A stretch of 64,000 bases of DNA from Gyromitra esculenta (Eukaryota; Ascomycota; Pezizomycetes; Pezizales; Discinaceae): positions 2,914,001 to 2,978,000 of the forward strand of contig JBCAML010000001.1 of the NCBI GenBank assembly GCA_038503075.1. The letters are read 5' to 3'. The position numbers and the translations under genes were made by a program. Positions within the stretch are counted from its first letter, which is position 1. The number at the start of each line of letters is the position of its first letter. This document shows, in pieces, positions 54,079-64,000 of this stretch. Below the pieces are notes generated by a model. That model was not told the DNA's origin. It did no database searches and saw nothing but the letters and a program-made list of their open reading frames with translations.

Positions 54079-54841
54079 TCATGGAGTGACTTTGATGCCG
54101 ATGCTCTGTGCCTGACCGATGACGCACTTTGAGATCGCCTCTAGCGAGAGACCCGAAAGTCGATCTTCCTGTTTTATCCGATCCAATTGAAAATGGTAAT
54201 TAGTTTCCCAATCGTCATAAACCTCTGCTTTATGTTCTCGATTCCTCCGGAAGGCGGGGCCGCGGAGAGATAGGGTGAGAGAGGGTGAGAGAGAACTTAC
54301 ACTCCTCTTGATCTTTGCAATCTCGTAAACGTGTTTTAGCGAAACCTCACCGGCGAATTCCTTCCCTGGATTATGCGCGCCCTTCATCTTTCCTTTAACT
54401 TCCGGGATATTCGCAGCCTTGCGTAGCAGCCAGGATGTAGTGGGGGTGCGAAGATCGAATGTGAAGGTTCGGTCTGGACGGACAGTGATACGGGCTGGGA
54501 TCGGGATGCCCTGGTTGAGGAAAAAAGTATATAGTTAGCTAGTTGCTGGCTACTGGCTTTTTATTTTTTTATTTCAACGTTGGCTAATTTGTATTTCGGG
54601 GGGGCGGAATACCTGTGTTATGTGTGCGGTTCTAGCATTGAATTCCTGGACGTGTTAGAGCTTGAAGTTTAGATTTGTGGATATCATGTATGGTTGGGGG
54701 GAGGGATGCTACTTTGCAAAAATCCATACTCTTTACACCTCGAGAACCCAATGCGGGGCCAACAGGCGGCGAGGGTGAGGCCTGGCCGGCGCCAACGATC
54801 AGCTTGACGATTTGGTTTGTGGTGAGGTTCTTGCGGGCCAT
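54079..54841 (-). CDS. MRPL19: mitochondrial large-subunit ribosomal protein uL11m
   Basis: Four exons (54841-54713, 54645-54613, 54510-54301, 54168-54079) give 153 residues, the usual uL11 length. Marks: [18 protein letters not shown] (the conserved uL11 N-terminal motif), [16 protein letters not shown] across the first two joins, [19 protein letters not shown], and a C-terminal [21 protein letters not shown]. The protein binds rRNA at the GTPase-associated centre of the mitochondrial ribosome. Exon 2 is only 33 nt. The third intron (132 bp) has no in-frame stop, so unspliced RNA would still encode an extended protein. The start gives MARKNLTTN, with no long presequence, as is common for this protein. 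The gene symbol follows the yeast name. Confidence 0.9.
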
Positions 54842-55445
54842 GATTGGGGGGGGTGGAGACGTTTGGAGGGTGCTGGTATGTAGGTATGTGGGGTTGCTGT
54901 TTCGTGAGGCTCTGGCGCCGTTGTTTCTTTTCGACGGTTGGCTGGGGAGGGCCGAGGGATTAGGGCTGACGATTAGGGCTGTGGAATCTTTAATATTGGT
55001 GCCCAGGGGAATTATATTCTTTGCCAGGTGTCTATTTTGATTCGACAGCTATTGTTTCCCAGTTATAGAATTGATACCAGGGGGATATAAAAAATGTTTA
55101 TATGAGTTCCCAGAATAGCTATCGACATGTAAAGCCCTGCAAGAGGAATTCCACAACTCTGGTAACTGATCTCTCCGAACCCCAGCACGTTCTTTTTCGC
55201 GATCCTCCCACGAAGATGTGCAGCAACGCGTCCGGCCAACCGACTTGGCACGGTCCCCCGGCCGTTTGGATTAAGACTTTGAGCCTCACCTGCTTTGCCG
55301 CCTGCACTCTTCCATCTCTCTCCGTCACCAGCTGCCAGTGTCCATTGTTTTCAGCTGCTTTTCTTTCATCTTCTCTTACGTCTCCATCATCACCAGCAAG
55401 TAGCATCCATCAGCATTTCGACAGCCTACAACATCTCTCTCTAAC
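54842..55445. other. divergent promoter region of uL11m and DCN1 genes
   Basis: 604 bp between two divergent starts. No gene is supported. Open frames in it are shadows of splice-free G-rich sequence near 54850-55000. Probably contains both promoters. Confidence 0.45.
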
Positions 55446-56734
55446 ATGCCACCAAAAAGAGGTCCTAAGCAGCCGCCACAAACAGCCGCCACAGTTTCAA
55501 CCCGTTCTTCAAGATCTAGGACGAAAGCTACTGCTGCCGCCACAGCGGATGCACAAGAGCCACCAGACTCCAAAACGAGTACTGGGAAACGGAAGCGCAG
55601 TGACCCTGTCGCCGTAGAACTGGGCTCGGCTTCGGAGGTGGAGGCCCCACAAACTAAGACGAAAGCTAAAGCTGCGTCGAAAAAAACAAAAGCTACAAGC
55701 CCTATGAAGAAACTCAGAACGGCTCCGTCGAAAAAAGCTAATGCGGTAGGGCTCCCTCTCTGTTGGGTTTTGCGAATGGGAAACAGGCCTATTGACTGGC
55801 GTGTTGCGTAGCCGTTTACAAAGAAAGCTTGTGAGAAATGGTTTGAGACCCTTGAAGGTATGTCGGCTTACTTCGTGGTCAAAGCGCTTTTTTTATAGTT
55901 TGTGGGGTGGGATTGGGGTGGAGCTAACTACCGGTTTCGTGTAGATGCCGATTCTCCTGGAAACATCACACACAATACTATCCCGAAGTGGCTGGAGGAT
56001 CTTGACGTCTCGCCAGAGGGTATCGTGTTTTATCTAATCGCATGGAAATGTAAAGCGAAGCACACTTTCACTATTTCGAAGGAAGAATTTCTGGCAGGGA
56101 TGATTATATTGGGGTAAGATTGCCTTTGGATCCTCATGGGATGATGACGTAGCTTATAATATTCTCAGTGTTGACTCGAACGGAGCCCTTCTTCGAAAGC
56201 TCCCCGTACTACTTAAGGAAGCTACGCCGTCTTTTACAAACAGTACCTTCGAAAACTTCTACAAGTTCTGCTTCAACTATTTCAAACCTACGGACGTTAA
56301 GAACTTAGCTTGGGATGTGGCCTCAGAGCTGCTTACAAGTTTGCTAGATCCCGAAAGGTATTCGTTGAAATGGAGTCCACCCACGGAAGAGGTCCAGGAA
56401 ATTGGAGAGACGAAGGGAGATTTCCCGCATAGGAAGGCGTTCGTGGAGTTTTTGAGCCAGGAGCCGAATCCAGTACAGGTTATTACGAGGGATCAATATG
56501 ATCAATTTCTACCATTTAATAGAGATGTGCCGTGGAACTTGGAGGGGTTTAAGGAAGAAGAGAGCACTTGTGAGTTTTCCGATTATTAGTATTACGAATA
56601 GGGCTGTTTGTGGGCTGTTTTGCTAATGAGTATCTGGTAAAGGGCCCACTTTGATGGATACATATATCACCTGGAGGAAGGCAAAATATCCTTTGCTAGA
56701 AAAGAAAAAAGAACCTGAAGAAGAAGGCTACTAA
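55446..56734 (+). CDS. DCN1: Dcn1/DCUN1D-type cullin neddylation factor
   Basis: Five exons (55446-55745, 55812-55857, 55945-56113, 56169-56569, 56643-56734) sum to 1008 nt and 335 residues. The last exon is needed to finish the domain: STWPTLMDTYITWRK matches the W-x-x-L-x-D-x-[FY]-x-x-W end of the PONY domain. Earlier marks: DVSPEGIVFYLIAWKCKAK, FTISKEEFLAGM, FYKFCFNYFK, NLAWDVASELLTSLL and FLPFNRDVPWNLEGF. The first 100 residues are basic, A/K/S-rich and contain several SKK/KKTK clusters; there is no UBA domain, unlike yeast Dcn1. This resembles animal DCUN1D4/5, which carry a nuclear-localisation tail instead. The protein promotes NEDD8 transfer to cullins with Rbx1 and Ubc12. Confidence 0.88.
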
Positions 56735-57199
56735 TGGATGGTTTTAATGATTCAAGTGCTTGTAAATCTTCTACTCTTTGCTCCTTGACTCTTAAGCGTT
56801 CTACTTGTTGATTGGTGGGTATTGAGAGTTTGTAAAGTTGTTTAGCTCTTTGTTTTTCTCAAAGATCGTGTTGGTCATCTTTTCTGTTACTCCGCTTATT
56901 CCTTTTCAAGCGATTGATGCGAGACCACGAGTGCAGGACATGTATTTGTTGTTTCCCTTCGTAAACTCTGTTTTCCTAGTGGCTTCTCTCTCATTCGTGT
57001 ATTTTTTTTCGAAAGGGGAGTTTGTAGATTAGGGGAATTGGTATGTTTCAGGTACTGGTACGCAGAATAATGGATTTTCGATTCTCTACTGTAGTAGTCT
57101 TTTTTATACATGATTATGTTGCGTCACCGCTAAAATCAATTACGTATTACTGGCAACTCATTTTGCCCATCTCCTTAATCCAGTCCAGCCTGATATTGA
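56735..57199. other. intergenic between convergent genes
   Basis: No gene. Mixed AT-rich sequence with a T-rich patch near 57005. Holds the 3' flanks of the DCN1 and GNAT genes. Confidence 0.5.
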
Positions 57200-57981
57200 C
57201 TATGGTGACTGCGCCCTTTTCACATCCTCCAGCATAGCACGGATCTTTCTCTCGTGCTTATCAAAGACCCTGTTGAAGACTTTTGGTATGGAGCTTATGC
57301 GATACGAATCTACCCACCACTCATTAGCCTGTCTCCCACGGCGGAAAGGGAGGGAGAATTGTGAGGCTCACTAGTGTGCGCATCCGCAAACACCACATCC
57401 GCATTATCCCCAAACCTTGCCCGGACAACCTTAACCGCCTCCTCCAGCAAACCTCTCCCAACACCATGACGTCTGTACTTCAACCTCACAGCGAGCGCCC
57501 ACACCACCCCCTTCCCCGTCTTTCCCTCCTTCGCCATCTCCACAACCGCAACCCCGATAACCTCCTTCTCCGGCCCCCAGCGCGCCACCAGCACCTCCCG
57601 CCCACTCTCCATCATTGCCTCATAACCACTCGTGCAGCCCACTTTTTCCGCCTCAGAAATATAGTCGTCAGAGATCCTCCCACAGAACGATAGCACAGCA
57701 ATCGTGCACCCGGCCCCCAGCAGCAGCGCCGTCGCTGGATTCGAGTTCTGTGCGTAGATCCACGAAAGCAGGAGCACGAACGGCGGAATCGTCAAGTGCG
57801 GGTGTCCGTACAGCAGCGAGCGCACGAGGATCGCCCGTTGCTGCGCTATCGAGTCCGAGATGAGCTTGTGCGCAGACACGAGTTCGGGGTCGGCTGCACG
57901 AGAGATTGTGAGTTCGGGCACAGGGTCTGCTAACTCTGCTGCTGCTAGCGGTGGGGGAGTGGAGGAAGGTGTGTTTGCCAT
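57200..57981 (-). CDS. GNAT-family acetyltransferase with a membrane segment
   Basis: Two exons (57981-57372, 57309-57200; 62-bp intron) give 239 residues. A hydrophobic stretch (about residues 60-100: IPPFVLLLSWIYAQ and ALLLGAGCTIAVLSF) could form two membrane spans near the N-terminus. The GNAT core follows: GREVLVARWGPEKEVIGVAVV, WALAVRLKYRRHGVGRGLLE (the R-R-x-G-V-G acetyl-CoA loop) and VVFADAH. The splice was placed so that the frame continues NSYRISSIPKVFNRVFDKHE; joining at the nearer AG would shift the frame. Substrate unknown; the membrane segment suggests action at an internal membrane. Confidence 0.72.
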
Positions 57982-58431
57982 TGTTTATTAGGAATTGAGA
58001 AAGCGTGTATGGGGAGTTTTTTTTTTTGCTGCGCGTCCTGTGAGAGGAAAATTGAAAGGGGGGGTGGGTTTGGTGGTTGAGAACTCGGGTTCTGGACTAC
58101 ATCTGCGATAACACGTGGGCGTGGAGGTGTCCCCGACTGGTTGGAAGTGATAATAAGTATGCAGGTGGGAACCCGGAGAGGGTTAGGGTTAGGTTGGCTG
58201 GGCTGGGAACACAACCCGAAATGGCGGGAGGAAAGCGGGTTTCTTGTGCAATGCGTGCACTAATCAAGGGGCTGCTTGGTCAATGATGCTTTCGCCCTTC
58301 CCGTTCTTTCTTTCCCAGTAGAAAGAAATCCCTACCGTGTTCGGTCCCGCATTTCAACTAGTTCCAGAGCCATCTCGGAACTAGGCTGGTGTTCACACGC
58401 TATCACTCAGTGCGAGCTACGGCTATCATTG
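57982..58431. other. intergenic, promoter side of the GNAT gene
   Basis: No gene. Contains a T-run and G-rich tract near 58020-58070 and a short GGTTAGGGTTAGG telomere-like motif near 58180, too short to mean more. Ends at the tRNA gene. Confidence 0.5.
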
Positions 58432-58437
58432 GCGATA

Positions 58438-58468
<31 letters not shown>

Positions 58469-58519
58469 TCAACTCAGTCGTTAATCTGAAGGTCACCCGT
58501 TCGATCCGGGTTTGTCGCA
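58432..58519 (+). tRNA. tRNA-Phe (GAA), with 15-nt intron
   Basis: All arms fold: acceptor GCGATAA/TTGTCGC (one G-U), D-stem GCTC/GAGC, anticodon stem TCAGA/TCTGA, variable AGGTC, T-stem ACCCG/CGGGT with the loop TTCGATC, discriminator A. The loop reads CTGAAG then an intron (58469-58483) and A; the anticodon is GAA. The intron sits one base 3' of the anticodon, the canonical nuclear tRNA position. A box A-like TAGCTCAGTTGG and box B-like GTTCGATCC are present. Confidence 0.95.
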
Positions 58520-58532
58520 TGAGAGAACTTTC

Positions 58533-58537
58533 TTTTT
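58533..58537 (+). terminator. RNA polymerase III terminator (T5)
   Basis: Run of five T, 14 bases after the tRNA 3' end, at the usual distance for the tRNA-Phe transcript. Confidence 0.7.
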
Positions 58538-58539
58538 AG

Positions 58540-60187
58540 AGAAGGTAGAGGTGCGGGAAAAGGAACTTGTCTGACACGTTGCGAGTACTTGTTATCTGGA
58601 ACTTCAGACATAGCCTCATCAGTCGCTTTCCGCAGCAAGTCTCTCAACCCAAGGGAGCCTAGCCAATAAGGATACCTTTTCTGCTACGAAGGGCTCTAGC
58701 ACATGAGTGCAATATTTGTTTCTTTGTAACCTCTCCCCTTTATTCGTGGACGCACCTTGTTCGGCTTATATATAAAATTCGCACGATGCGATTGGGCGAT
58801 ACACGCACGTTAAGGTACTATCACTAGATTGTTTTGGCACCACACAGCGTAGAAGGTTCTAATATCAAAACCTGCACAGACTCTTTGCAACCTGAATACG
58901 TTGCCTCAATCCAGGTTTAAGGTTATAAAACCATGGCTGTGCACACGAGTTGATGGCGCATCTTCTGAAGGAATGGCCAAGATTTATCCAACGCAGCTAA
59001 GAGTTGGCTCGGTGGCCTACTTCTCGAGTGTTAGTGTTTATAAAACACACAGAAGATGGGCAGCCAATTCAAAGAAATTTCGAGGCTATTATTCCTCAAA
59101 TCAGCCGGATTTTGAGCAGACTCAGGAACCTGGAATCGGGAGAACAAAAAGAAAGTCCATCTGGAATGAATTTGGAGCGAGATAAGTAGCTATTCCAGCG
59201 AGAGAGCAGAAGCTGATTGGTATCATGGGAATGATGAGACCAGCGAAGGATTGGCTGAAGGTCACTGGTAAGGAGAGACGGGGGAAGGAGGCGATGAAGA
59301 AGAAGTAAGTAGAAGTCAAGGGGGGCTGGTGCTTATAATCGAACTGAGTTCATCGAGCGTATTCCTTTTCTGTAAAGAAAAATAAATAAAAGGCTATGGC
59401 TAACTCAGGATGTTCTTGTATGACTCGGGGTCTTGTAGCATCTGGATGGCTTGTACAGACAGAAACCTACAGGTGAATAAGGAAGAAATAGATGCGGCTT
59501 CTCAGCTGAACTTAATTTTCTTCATAGGATTCTCTTTTATCGAGCTATCAAAGGCTTAGATATTATTTGTGGGCGAATGGGAAATACTATTTCCCACCGG
59601 TTTTTCTAACTACTCGGGTTCTCGACACGTTGATGGCCTGAATGTTTGATTAGGGTCGAGTGATATCGCATGACGGCCAAGATAAGCTATACCCCAATTG
59701 GTGACGTAGCGAAAGTACAAGACCTTGTGATCAGCGAATGATCGATCTTCAACAACACCCTGGTGACGATCAAACGACAACCACAGCGAGGGAAATCTCC
59801 ATGATCGTGTTACTCCTGAGCATGCGCATCAGGTCTTTTTTAGGTTAAGCTCAGCAGAAGGAGATACCTCAGGAAAGCTATTCGGTAAGTCTATTGTTTC
59901 GCAGGTTTGCTTGGCAGACATGGAAATATGCTTATAACCGGAAACTTAGGTTGGGAGAGCTTGAAAAAGAGCTTCCGTACCTTAGTCTCGTCGCGTCCGG
60001 TGTTTTCTATATATTCGTATGATTGTCTCCAGAATAGACTTCGATAGATCCATCTTTTTCGTACAGTCGATAGCTTTTTCCAGCAAGAAAACTACTACTA
60101 CCTTGCCAAGCACTCCATCGCTGAGCTTGGGGTAATATCACCGCTCCAATATATATCAGTTTCTACATCTTCAAGCACACAAAAAAT
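58540..60187. other. intergenic, 1.6 kb
   Basis: No gene is supported. One stretch near 59030-59190 reads VLVFIKHTEDGQPIQRNFEA and ends in a stop; it has a protein-like composition but no start codon or splice evidence, so it may be a remnant. The right part is the leader of the F-box gene. Confidence 0.4.
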
Positions 60188-61429
60188 ATGGACAAGCTTA
60201 GTCCCGAGACTGTTAGTGGTATATTCTATTATGTTGAGTCTAAAAAAGACCTTGCAAACCTACGCTTGGTCCAGCGTTCATTTGCTGGTCTCGCAAAGGA
60301 ATTCCTCTTCGAAACCATCAATATCGAGCCTTCCTTCGAAAGTCTCCTCCGGCTCCTCCGAGTTTCTCGTAAACCTGAATTCGCTAGACTAGTCAAGCAA
60401 GTGGTCGTGCACATAGCCGACTTCAAAGAGCTAACCTGGAACCCCTACGTCAAGCGCGTGCTCTCTCGACTCCGCCAAGACGAAGTTCGAAAAGCTCGTG
60501 TCTTTGAGGAATACAAAAACTCAGATACCAAGTTCTTTCGATTTCAGACAACGTCGGATTACACGACCATGTTGTCTGTCGGTCTTAGCCATCTTCCGCG
60601 TCTCGAGGGCTTGGGGATGAAGCATCAGCTGCAGGACACGGAGTATTTCCCGTATGATGACAAATCAGAATGCTTCATGAGCAGACGCATGGATTTTAAT
60701 CGCCGCTACTCGCTCGAGGAATTTCATGGCGAGAACGGCGAGCTAGATGATCTACGGAGTTTCAAGGCCCTTGTAGATGCAGCCTACATCGCGGATCTAA
60801 AACTTACGTCGTTCCGCACCAGCGGCAGCATCGGACAGGCGGTGTTTGAAGACGGCGAGCTCCTGCGCCGCGCTACATCAGTTTTTAGAACCTGTCGGGT
60901 GCTGGAGCTCGATTTTAGTTTTGAGCACTGGTATGACACGGACCAGCATGTTGAGAATAACCCCCTCTTTGGGATTCTGAAGCCTGCTACATGTCTCGAG
61001 AAACTCAAACTCTCTGGCGCGCTTCGGCAGGATCCTGAAACCTCGCTTGCGATCTATCTCGGGGAATCACATGTCTGGGGTCGATTGAAGAATATTGATT
61101 TCATGGGACTTGGCTTCCATGAGCACGAACTCAACGCGTTTATGGCACGGCATAGAAGGACGCTAAAGGTAGTTTCGATTTGGCATTGTAAATTGTATTC
61201 GGGAAATTGGCCGGACGTAATGAGATTCATGAGAAGAACGAAGTTTGAACTAGAGTGGCTTAGTTTGGATGTAGATCTGCAGGATATTGATGCTACTGGG
61301 GAGGAGTATATTTACGATGAAGGACAGAATATGTTGATGATGCGGTATGTTATGGATGGCGAGGATGGACTCCCCGTCAGTGGGGAGAAAAGGACATCGC
61401 CGCGTGTTGAGGGTAGTCTGAGCTGGTAG
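60188..61429 (+). CDS. F-box-like protein with leucine-rich-type tail
   Basis: Single exon of 413 residues. The start MDKLSPETVSGIFYYVESKK followed by LANLRLVQRSFAGLA fits the fungal F-box consensus. The rest has spaced leucine-containing strands, such as LEKLKLSGAL and LEWLSLDVDL, as in leucine-rich target-binding regions, but they are irregular. Such proteins recruit substrates to the SCF ubiquitin ligase. A basic and charged linker joins the parts. Name and target cannot be given. Confidence 0.7.
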   Translation: MDKLSPETVSGIFYYVESKKDLANLRLVQRSFAGLAKEFLFETINIEPSFESLLRLLRVSRKPEFARLVKQVVVHIADFKELTWNPYVKRVLSRLRQDEVRKARVFEEYKNSDTKFFRFQTTSDYTTMLSVGLSHLPRLEGLGMKHQLQDTEYFPYDDKSECFMSRRMDFNRRYSLEEFHGENGELDDLRSFKALVDAAYIADLKLTSFRTSGSIGQAVFEDGELLRRATSVFRTCRVLELDFSFEHWYDTDQHVENNPLFGILKPATCLEKLKLSGALRQDPETSLAIYLGESHVWGRLKNIDFMGLGFHEHELNAFMARHRRTLKVVSIWHCKLYSGNWPDVMRFMRRTKFELEWLSLDVDLQDIDATGEEYIYDEGQNMLMMRYVMDGEDGLPVSGEKRTSPRVEGSLSW

Positions 61430-63459
61430 TATTGTCTACTGGCCTTTTTTCTTTTTCTTTTTCTTTCGTTGGGGATTGGTGTTTGGTTAAATTGAGCTAG
61501 GTAGAATTGTTTATGTGTATGTGTATGCTAGGGAATACACAGTTGATTAATTATTAAGGTTATGTTACTCGGGAGGAGTATATAATTGTAATTTAGCCAA
61601 ATATTCAGTTCTAGTTAAGCTTTAGTTTCTATCTAAGTTGGTTAAGGATGGGCTATCAATTGGGAGTTGTGTGGTCTGGCTTGTAGGGAATCCTGCCCCT
61701 CTCAAAAGCTTGTAATCAGTACTTTGTTTAGGGTGAGGCTAACCCGCTTTGCTGCAGTGTTATGCAAATTAGGCCTAAGGTTTCTTGATCTCGTTCTCAG
61801 CAACTAAACCGCAAGCCAAAAAACGCCTTACCCTAAACTTCACTCTAGGATAGACTAGAGCTCACACCCAAAGGTGGTCTAGGCTAGTTACGGCTTGGCT
61901 TGGAGGGGATTGCCAAGGTTGCTTCTTACTGGTTCTGATCAACGTCGTCTTATGGGAGTGCTGTTTGTTAGTTAGAGAAGGACAATAGGCGCTCTTTACA
62001 GACTGGCTGTTTAAAATATATATATACGTAATCGCTATCTTCCCATTTTGTTCTTTAACTAGAATAGAGTTTGAGGGCTGATAAAAACCACACCGAGAGG
62101 AGTTAATCCTCTGACGAAAGTGTCATGGGTTCTCTCGTGCTGTTTGTCTAAACTACATGTATCTATTGATCCTTCGTTCTCTCAATCCCATTACCATGCA
62201 TAACGGAACTGCCCATCTATCACTGGTACTGTAACCCGTGTTTCGGATAGCTGGTAAAGTATTTTGCTTCCTAGCACACTGTCAGTGCTTAGCCAAGCAA
62301 AGACCTTCATAGCCGTTCTAACATACACTCTCCAGGTTTATTTAAAATGGTGTAACAAATGTGTTTAATAAATCATCGACTTTGTTCCGCAGTTCCTGCA
62401 TCCGTTTCGGATTTGGCTGAGGCCGTGCTGGGCGGGATCTGCGACTGCCCAGCGAGGTGAATTTAAGGTTCTCTTGGTATTCGTTAAATAGCGCGAGAAG
62501 CCTGTCGTAGGATGATCCCAGAGCTCCCTTCTTGCTCCGTAATATTGTCCTTCTTCGCATTAAGCCCCTCAATCACTACCCTAGAGCGAATAAATGGGTA
62601 CTGCCGTGTAGAACCTAAATTCACCATTCTTATGGCTTCAGGGAGCAGAAATAATTTGATGACCGTTCTGGTGTCTAATAAGCCTTGAGTTGATTATCTT
62701 CTGCAGCACTGCCCATAACCCTGCTAGAGCCTGTTTCAACACGCTACTCTCTAATCCTTAAAAGTAGAAACGTAACCCGTAGAGCTTCCGTTAGATCCTA
62801 GATTCTCTCCTAGACCACTGGCACCCATAAGATAGCCGCTTGCAGGTTAGAAGTAATCCCGCTGTGCTGTGTGTGTGTACTGAGTAAGTGTGGGCCACTG
62901 AATAGACTGTCAATATTTCCCTCTTGCACTACCCTAAACTAGCTGAGTGAACTGCGAGTGTTGTTGGTTTCACGCCAGCCAGTGACCGTGAAAGGGCTAT
63001 GCGTGTCCGTCCTGGAAGCGTAGACTCTCAAAACCCATTCGATCGTACGAATACGATCCAACTCAGTCAATCTCTGTAGTTCTCTTGAATGCGAGGAAGA
63101 GGCTCCATCATCGTGGACTGGATGCAGGCAGTAGTTCGGGGGTTGCGTAGAATGGAGCCCCATCCATTCTGCAATTCTGTGGAGCTCCGTATCGTGCTTA
63201 AATGTGGTTTTCCTCGATTTCGTTTGTGTTGCTGTCGATGGTCCGTCTGCTGATTGTTTAGTTGTGTAGTGTGTGGGATGTAGGATGTGGGGATGGTGGG
63301 GGGTGAACTTTAGCAGCCGCAAGTTACCCGGCAATGCATGATCTATGCACTCCACAAAAAAAACCCTCGTGGAAGGTATTTTTTTTCTTCCGCCGCCATC
63401 TTCAACTCACCCAGTCCAACGAACCAACCAGACCAGGAGTCCTACATATAGCCTCTACA
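61430..63459. other. intergenic, 2 kb, one possible small frame
   Basis: The first part is the 3' flank of the F-box gene. A minus-strand frame at 62342-62560 (about 73 codons from ATG, opening MRRRTILRSKKGALGS) has a protein-like composition and a clean stop, but no known motif, so it is only a candidate. The stretch near 63355 just upstream of BRX1 has no ATG-started gene. No repeat seen. Confidence 0.4.
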
Positions 63460-64000
63460 ATGGCGTCCGTATATAAATCCGTTTCCAAGACTGGCTCAAA
63501 AGGCGCGAAAGACGAGGATGGCGCAAAGAAGAATAAGCAGCGAGTTCTAGTGTTGACTTCGCGGGGTGTAACGTACCGGTTTGTATCACTCCCTTCTGCC
63601 GAATTGAGGATTAAGGATTGGGGATTGCGGGATCGAGGTTAATGGGGAAAATTAGGCACCGCCACCTCCTCAAAGACGTAGTCGCCATGCTCCCGCACAG
63701 TCGCAAAGACGCAAAACTAGATACCAAATCGAAGCTATACCATCTGAACGAGATTGCGGATCTATACAATTGCAACAACGTTCTTTTCTTCGAAGCGCGG
63801 AAACGGCAGGATCTCTACATGTGGATGAGCAAAGCGCCTAATGGACCTTGCATCAAGCTACATGTGCAGAATTGTGAGCTTCTTTTCTTTTCTTCCATCC
63901 GGGAGGGTTGGTTGGCTGATGGGTGGAACAGTGCATACTATGGAGGAGCTGAACTTCACCGGGAATGCGTTGAAGGGTTCCAGGCCGGTGTTGAGCTTCG
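63460..64000 (+). CDS. BRX1: ribosome biogenesis protein Brx1, 5' part, runs off the window
   Basis: Three exons seen (63460-63578, 63656-63873, 63932 to the edge). Splicing gives QRVLVLTSRGVTYRHRHLLK, then DVVAMLPHSRKDAKLDTKS, FFEARKRQDLYMWMSKAPNG, IKLHVQNLHTMEELNFTGN and RPVLSF. This is the Brix domain of Brx1, a nucleolar factor for 60S subunit assembly. The basic N-terminal tail (KTGSKGAKDEDGAKKNKQ) is usual for the family. The gene continues past 64000. Confidence 0.93.

Noticed and set aside
62939..63355. 138-codon minus-strand frame next to BRX1
   Set aside because: No ATG start, no recognisable motif, and histidine/threonine-rich composition; more likely the BRX1 promoter.

Overview
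The window is nuclear DNA of a filamentous ascomycete (Pezizomycotina). The evidence is genes with short 50-90 bp GT-AG introns carrying CTAAC/CTAAT-like branch sites, and fungal-specific families: the iron regulator SreA, an AA9 lytic polysaccharide monooxygenase, a HAL-type kinase, a NACHT-ankyrin STAND receptor and a LYC1-type acetyltransferase. No class-level placement can be supported from the sequence alone. Coding intervals below run from start codon to stop codon and include introns. Exon boundaries were worked out by hand from splice motifs, frame and family conservation.

Layout. 1-2.4 kb: a truncated unknown gene and a TauD-type dioxygenase. 2.4-10.3 kb: gene-poor, AT-rich DNA with one small gene (5.7 kb), a terminal-inverted-repeat (TIR) element and a decayed tandem array of about 290 bp units. 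10.3-14.1 kb: the divergent pair Nup49/Nup58 and Fip1. 15.5-16.4 kb: a two-finger C2H2 protein. 18.1-19.5 kb: a WRAP53/Swt21-type WD protein. 20.1-21.8 kb: the AA9 monooxygenase. 22.4-24.4 kb: an amino-acid permease whose conserved motifs need 9-nt and 8-nt micro-exons. 25.6-28.0 kb: an F-box/ankyrin protein and a second member of the small family seen at 5.7 kb. 29.7-30.8 kb: a broken lectin-like reading frame with a retroposon inside it, flanked by a 17-bp target duplication. 31.3-34.8 kb: a 1039-residue STAND/NLR receptor whose Walker A motif is on a 25-nt exon. 36.9-44.9 kb: SreA, a LYC1-like acetyltransferase and Nuf2. 45.5-49.1 kb: a gene-free island with eight TIR elements from several families plus a retroposon fragment. 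50.7-64 kb: HAL-type kinase, mitochondrial uL11, Dcn1, a membrane GNAT, tRNA-Phe with intron, an F-box protein and the 5' part of Brx1.

The genes do not form an obvious pathway cluster. Housekeeping genes (Nup49, Fip1, Nuf2, uL11m, Dcn1, Brx1, WRAP53-like, tRNA-Phe) alternate with accessory, repeat-bearing segments that hold the STAND receptor, ankyrin/F-box proteins, the AA9 enzyme and the mobile elements. The most notable observations are the micro-exon architecture of two genes, the paired TA-flanked miniature elements at 45.9-48.6 kb, and the retroposon with a clear target-site duplication.
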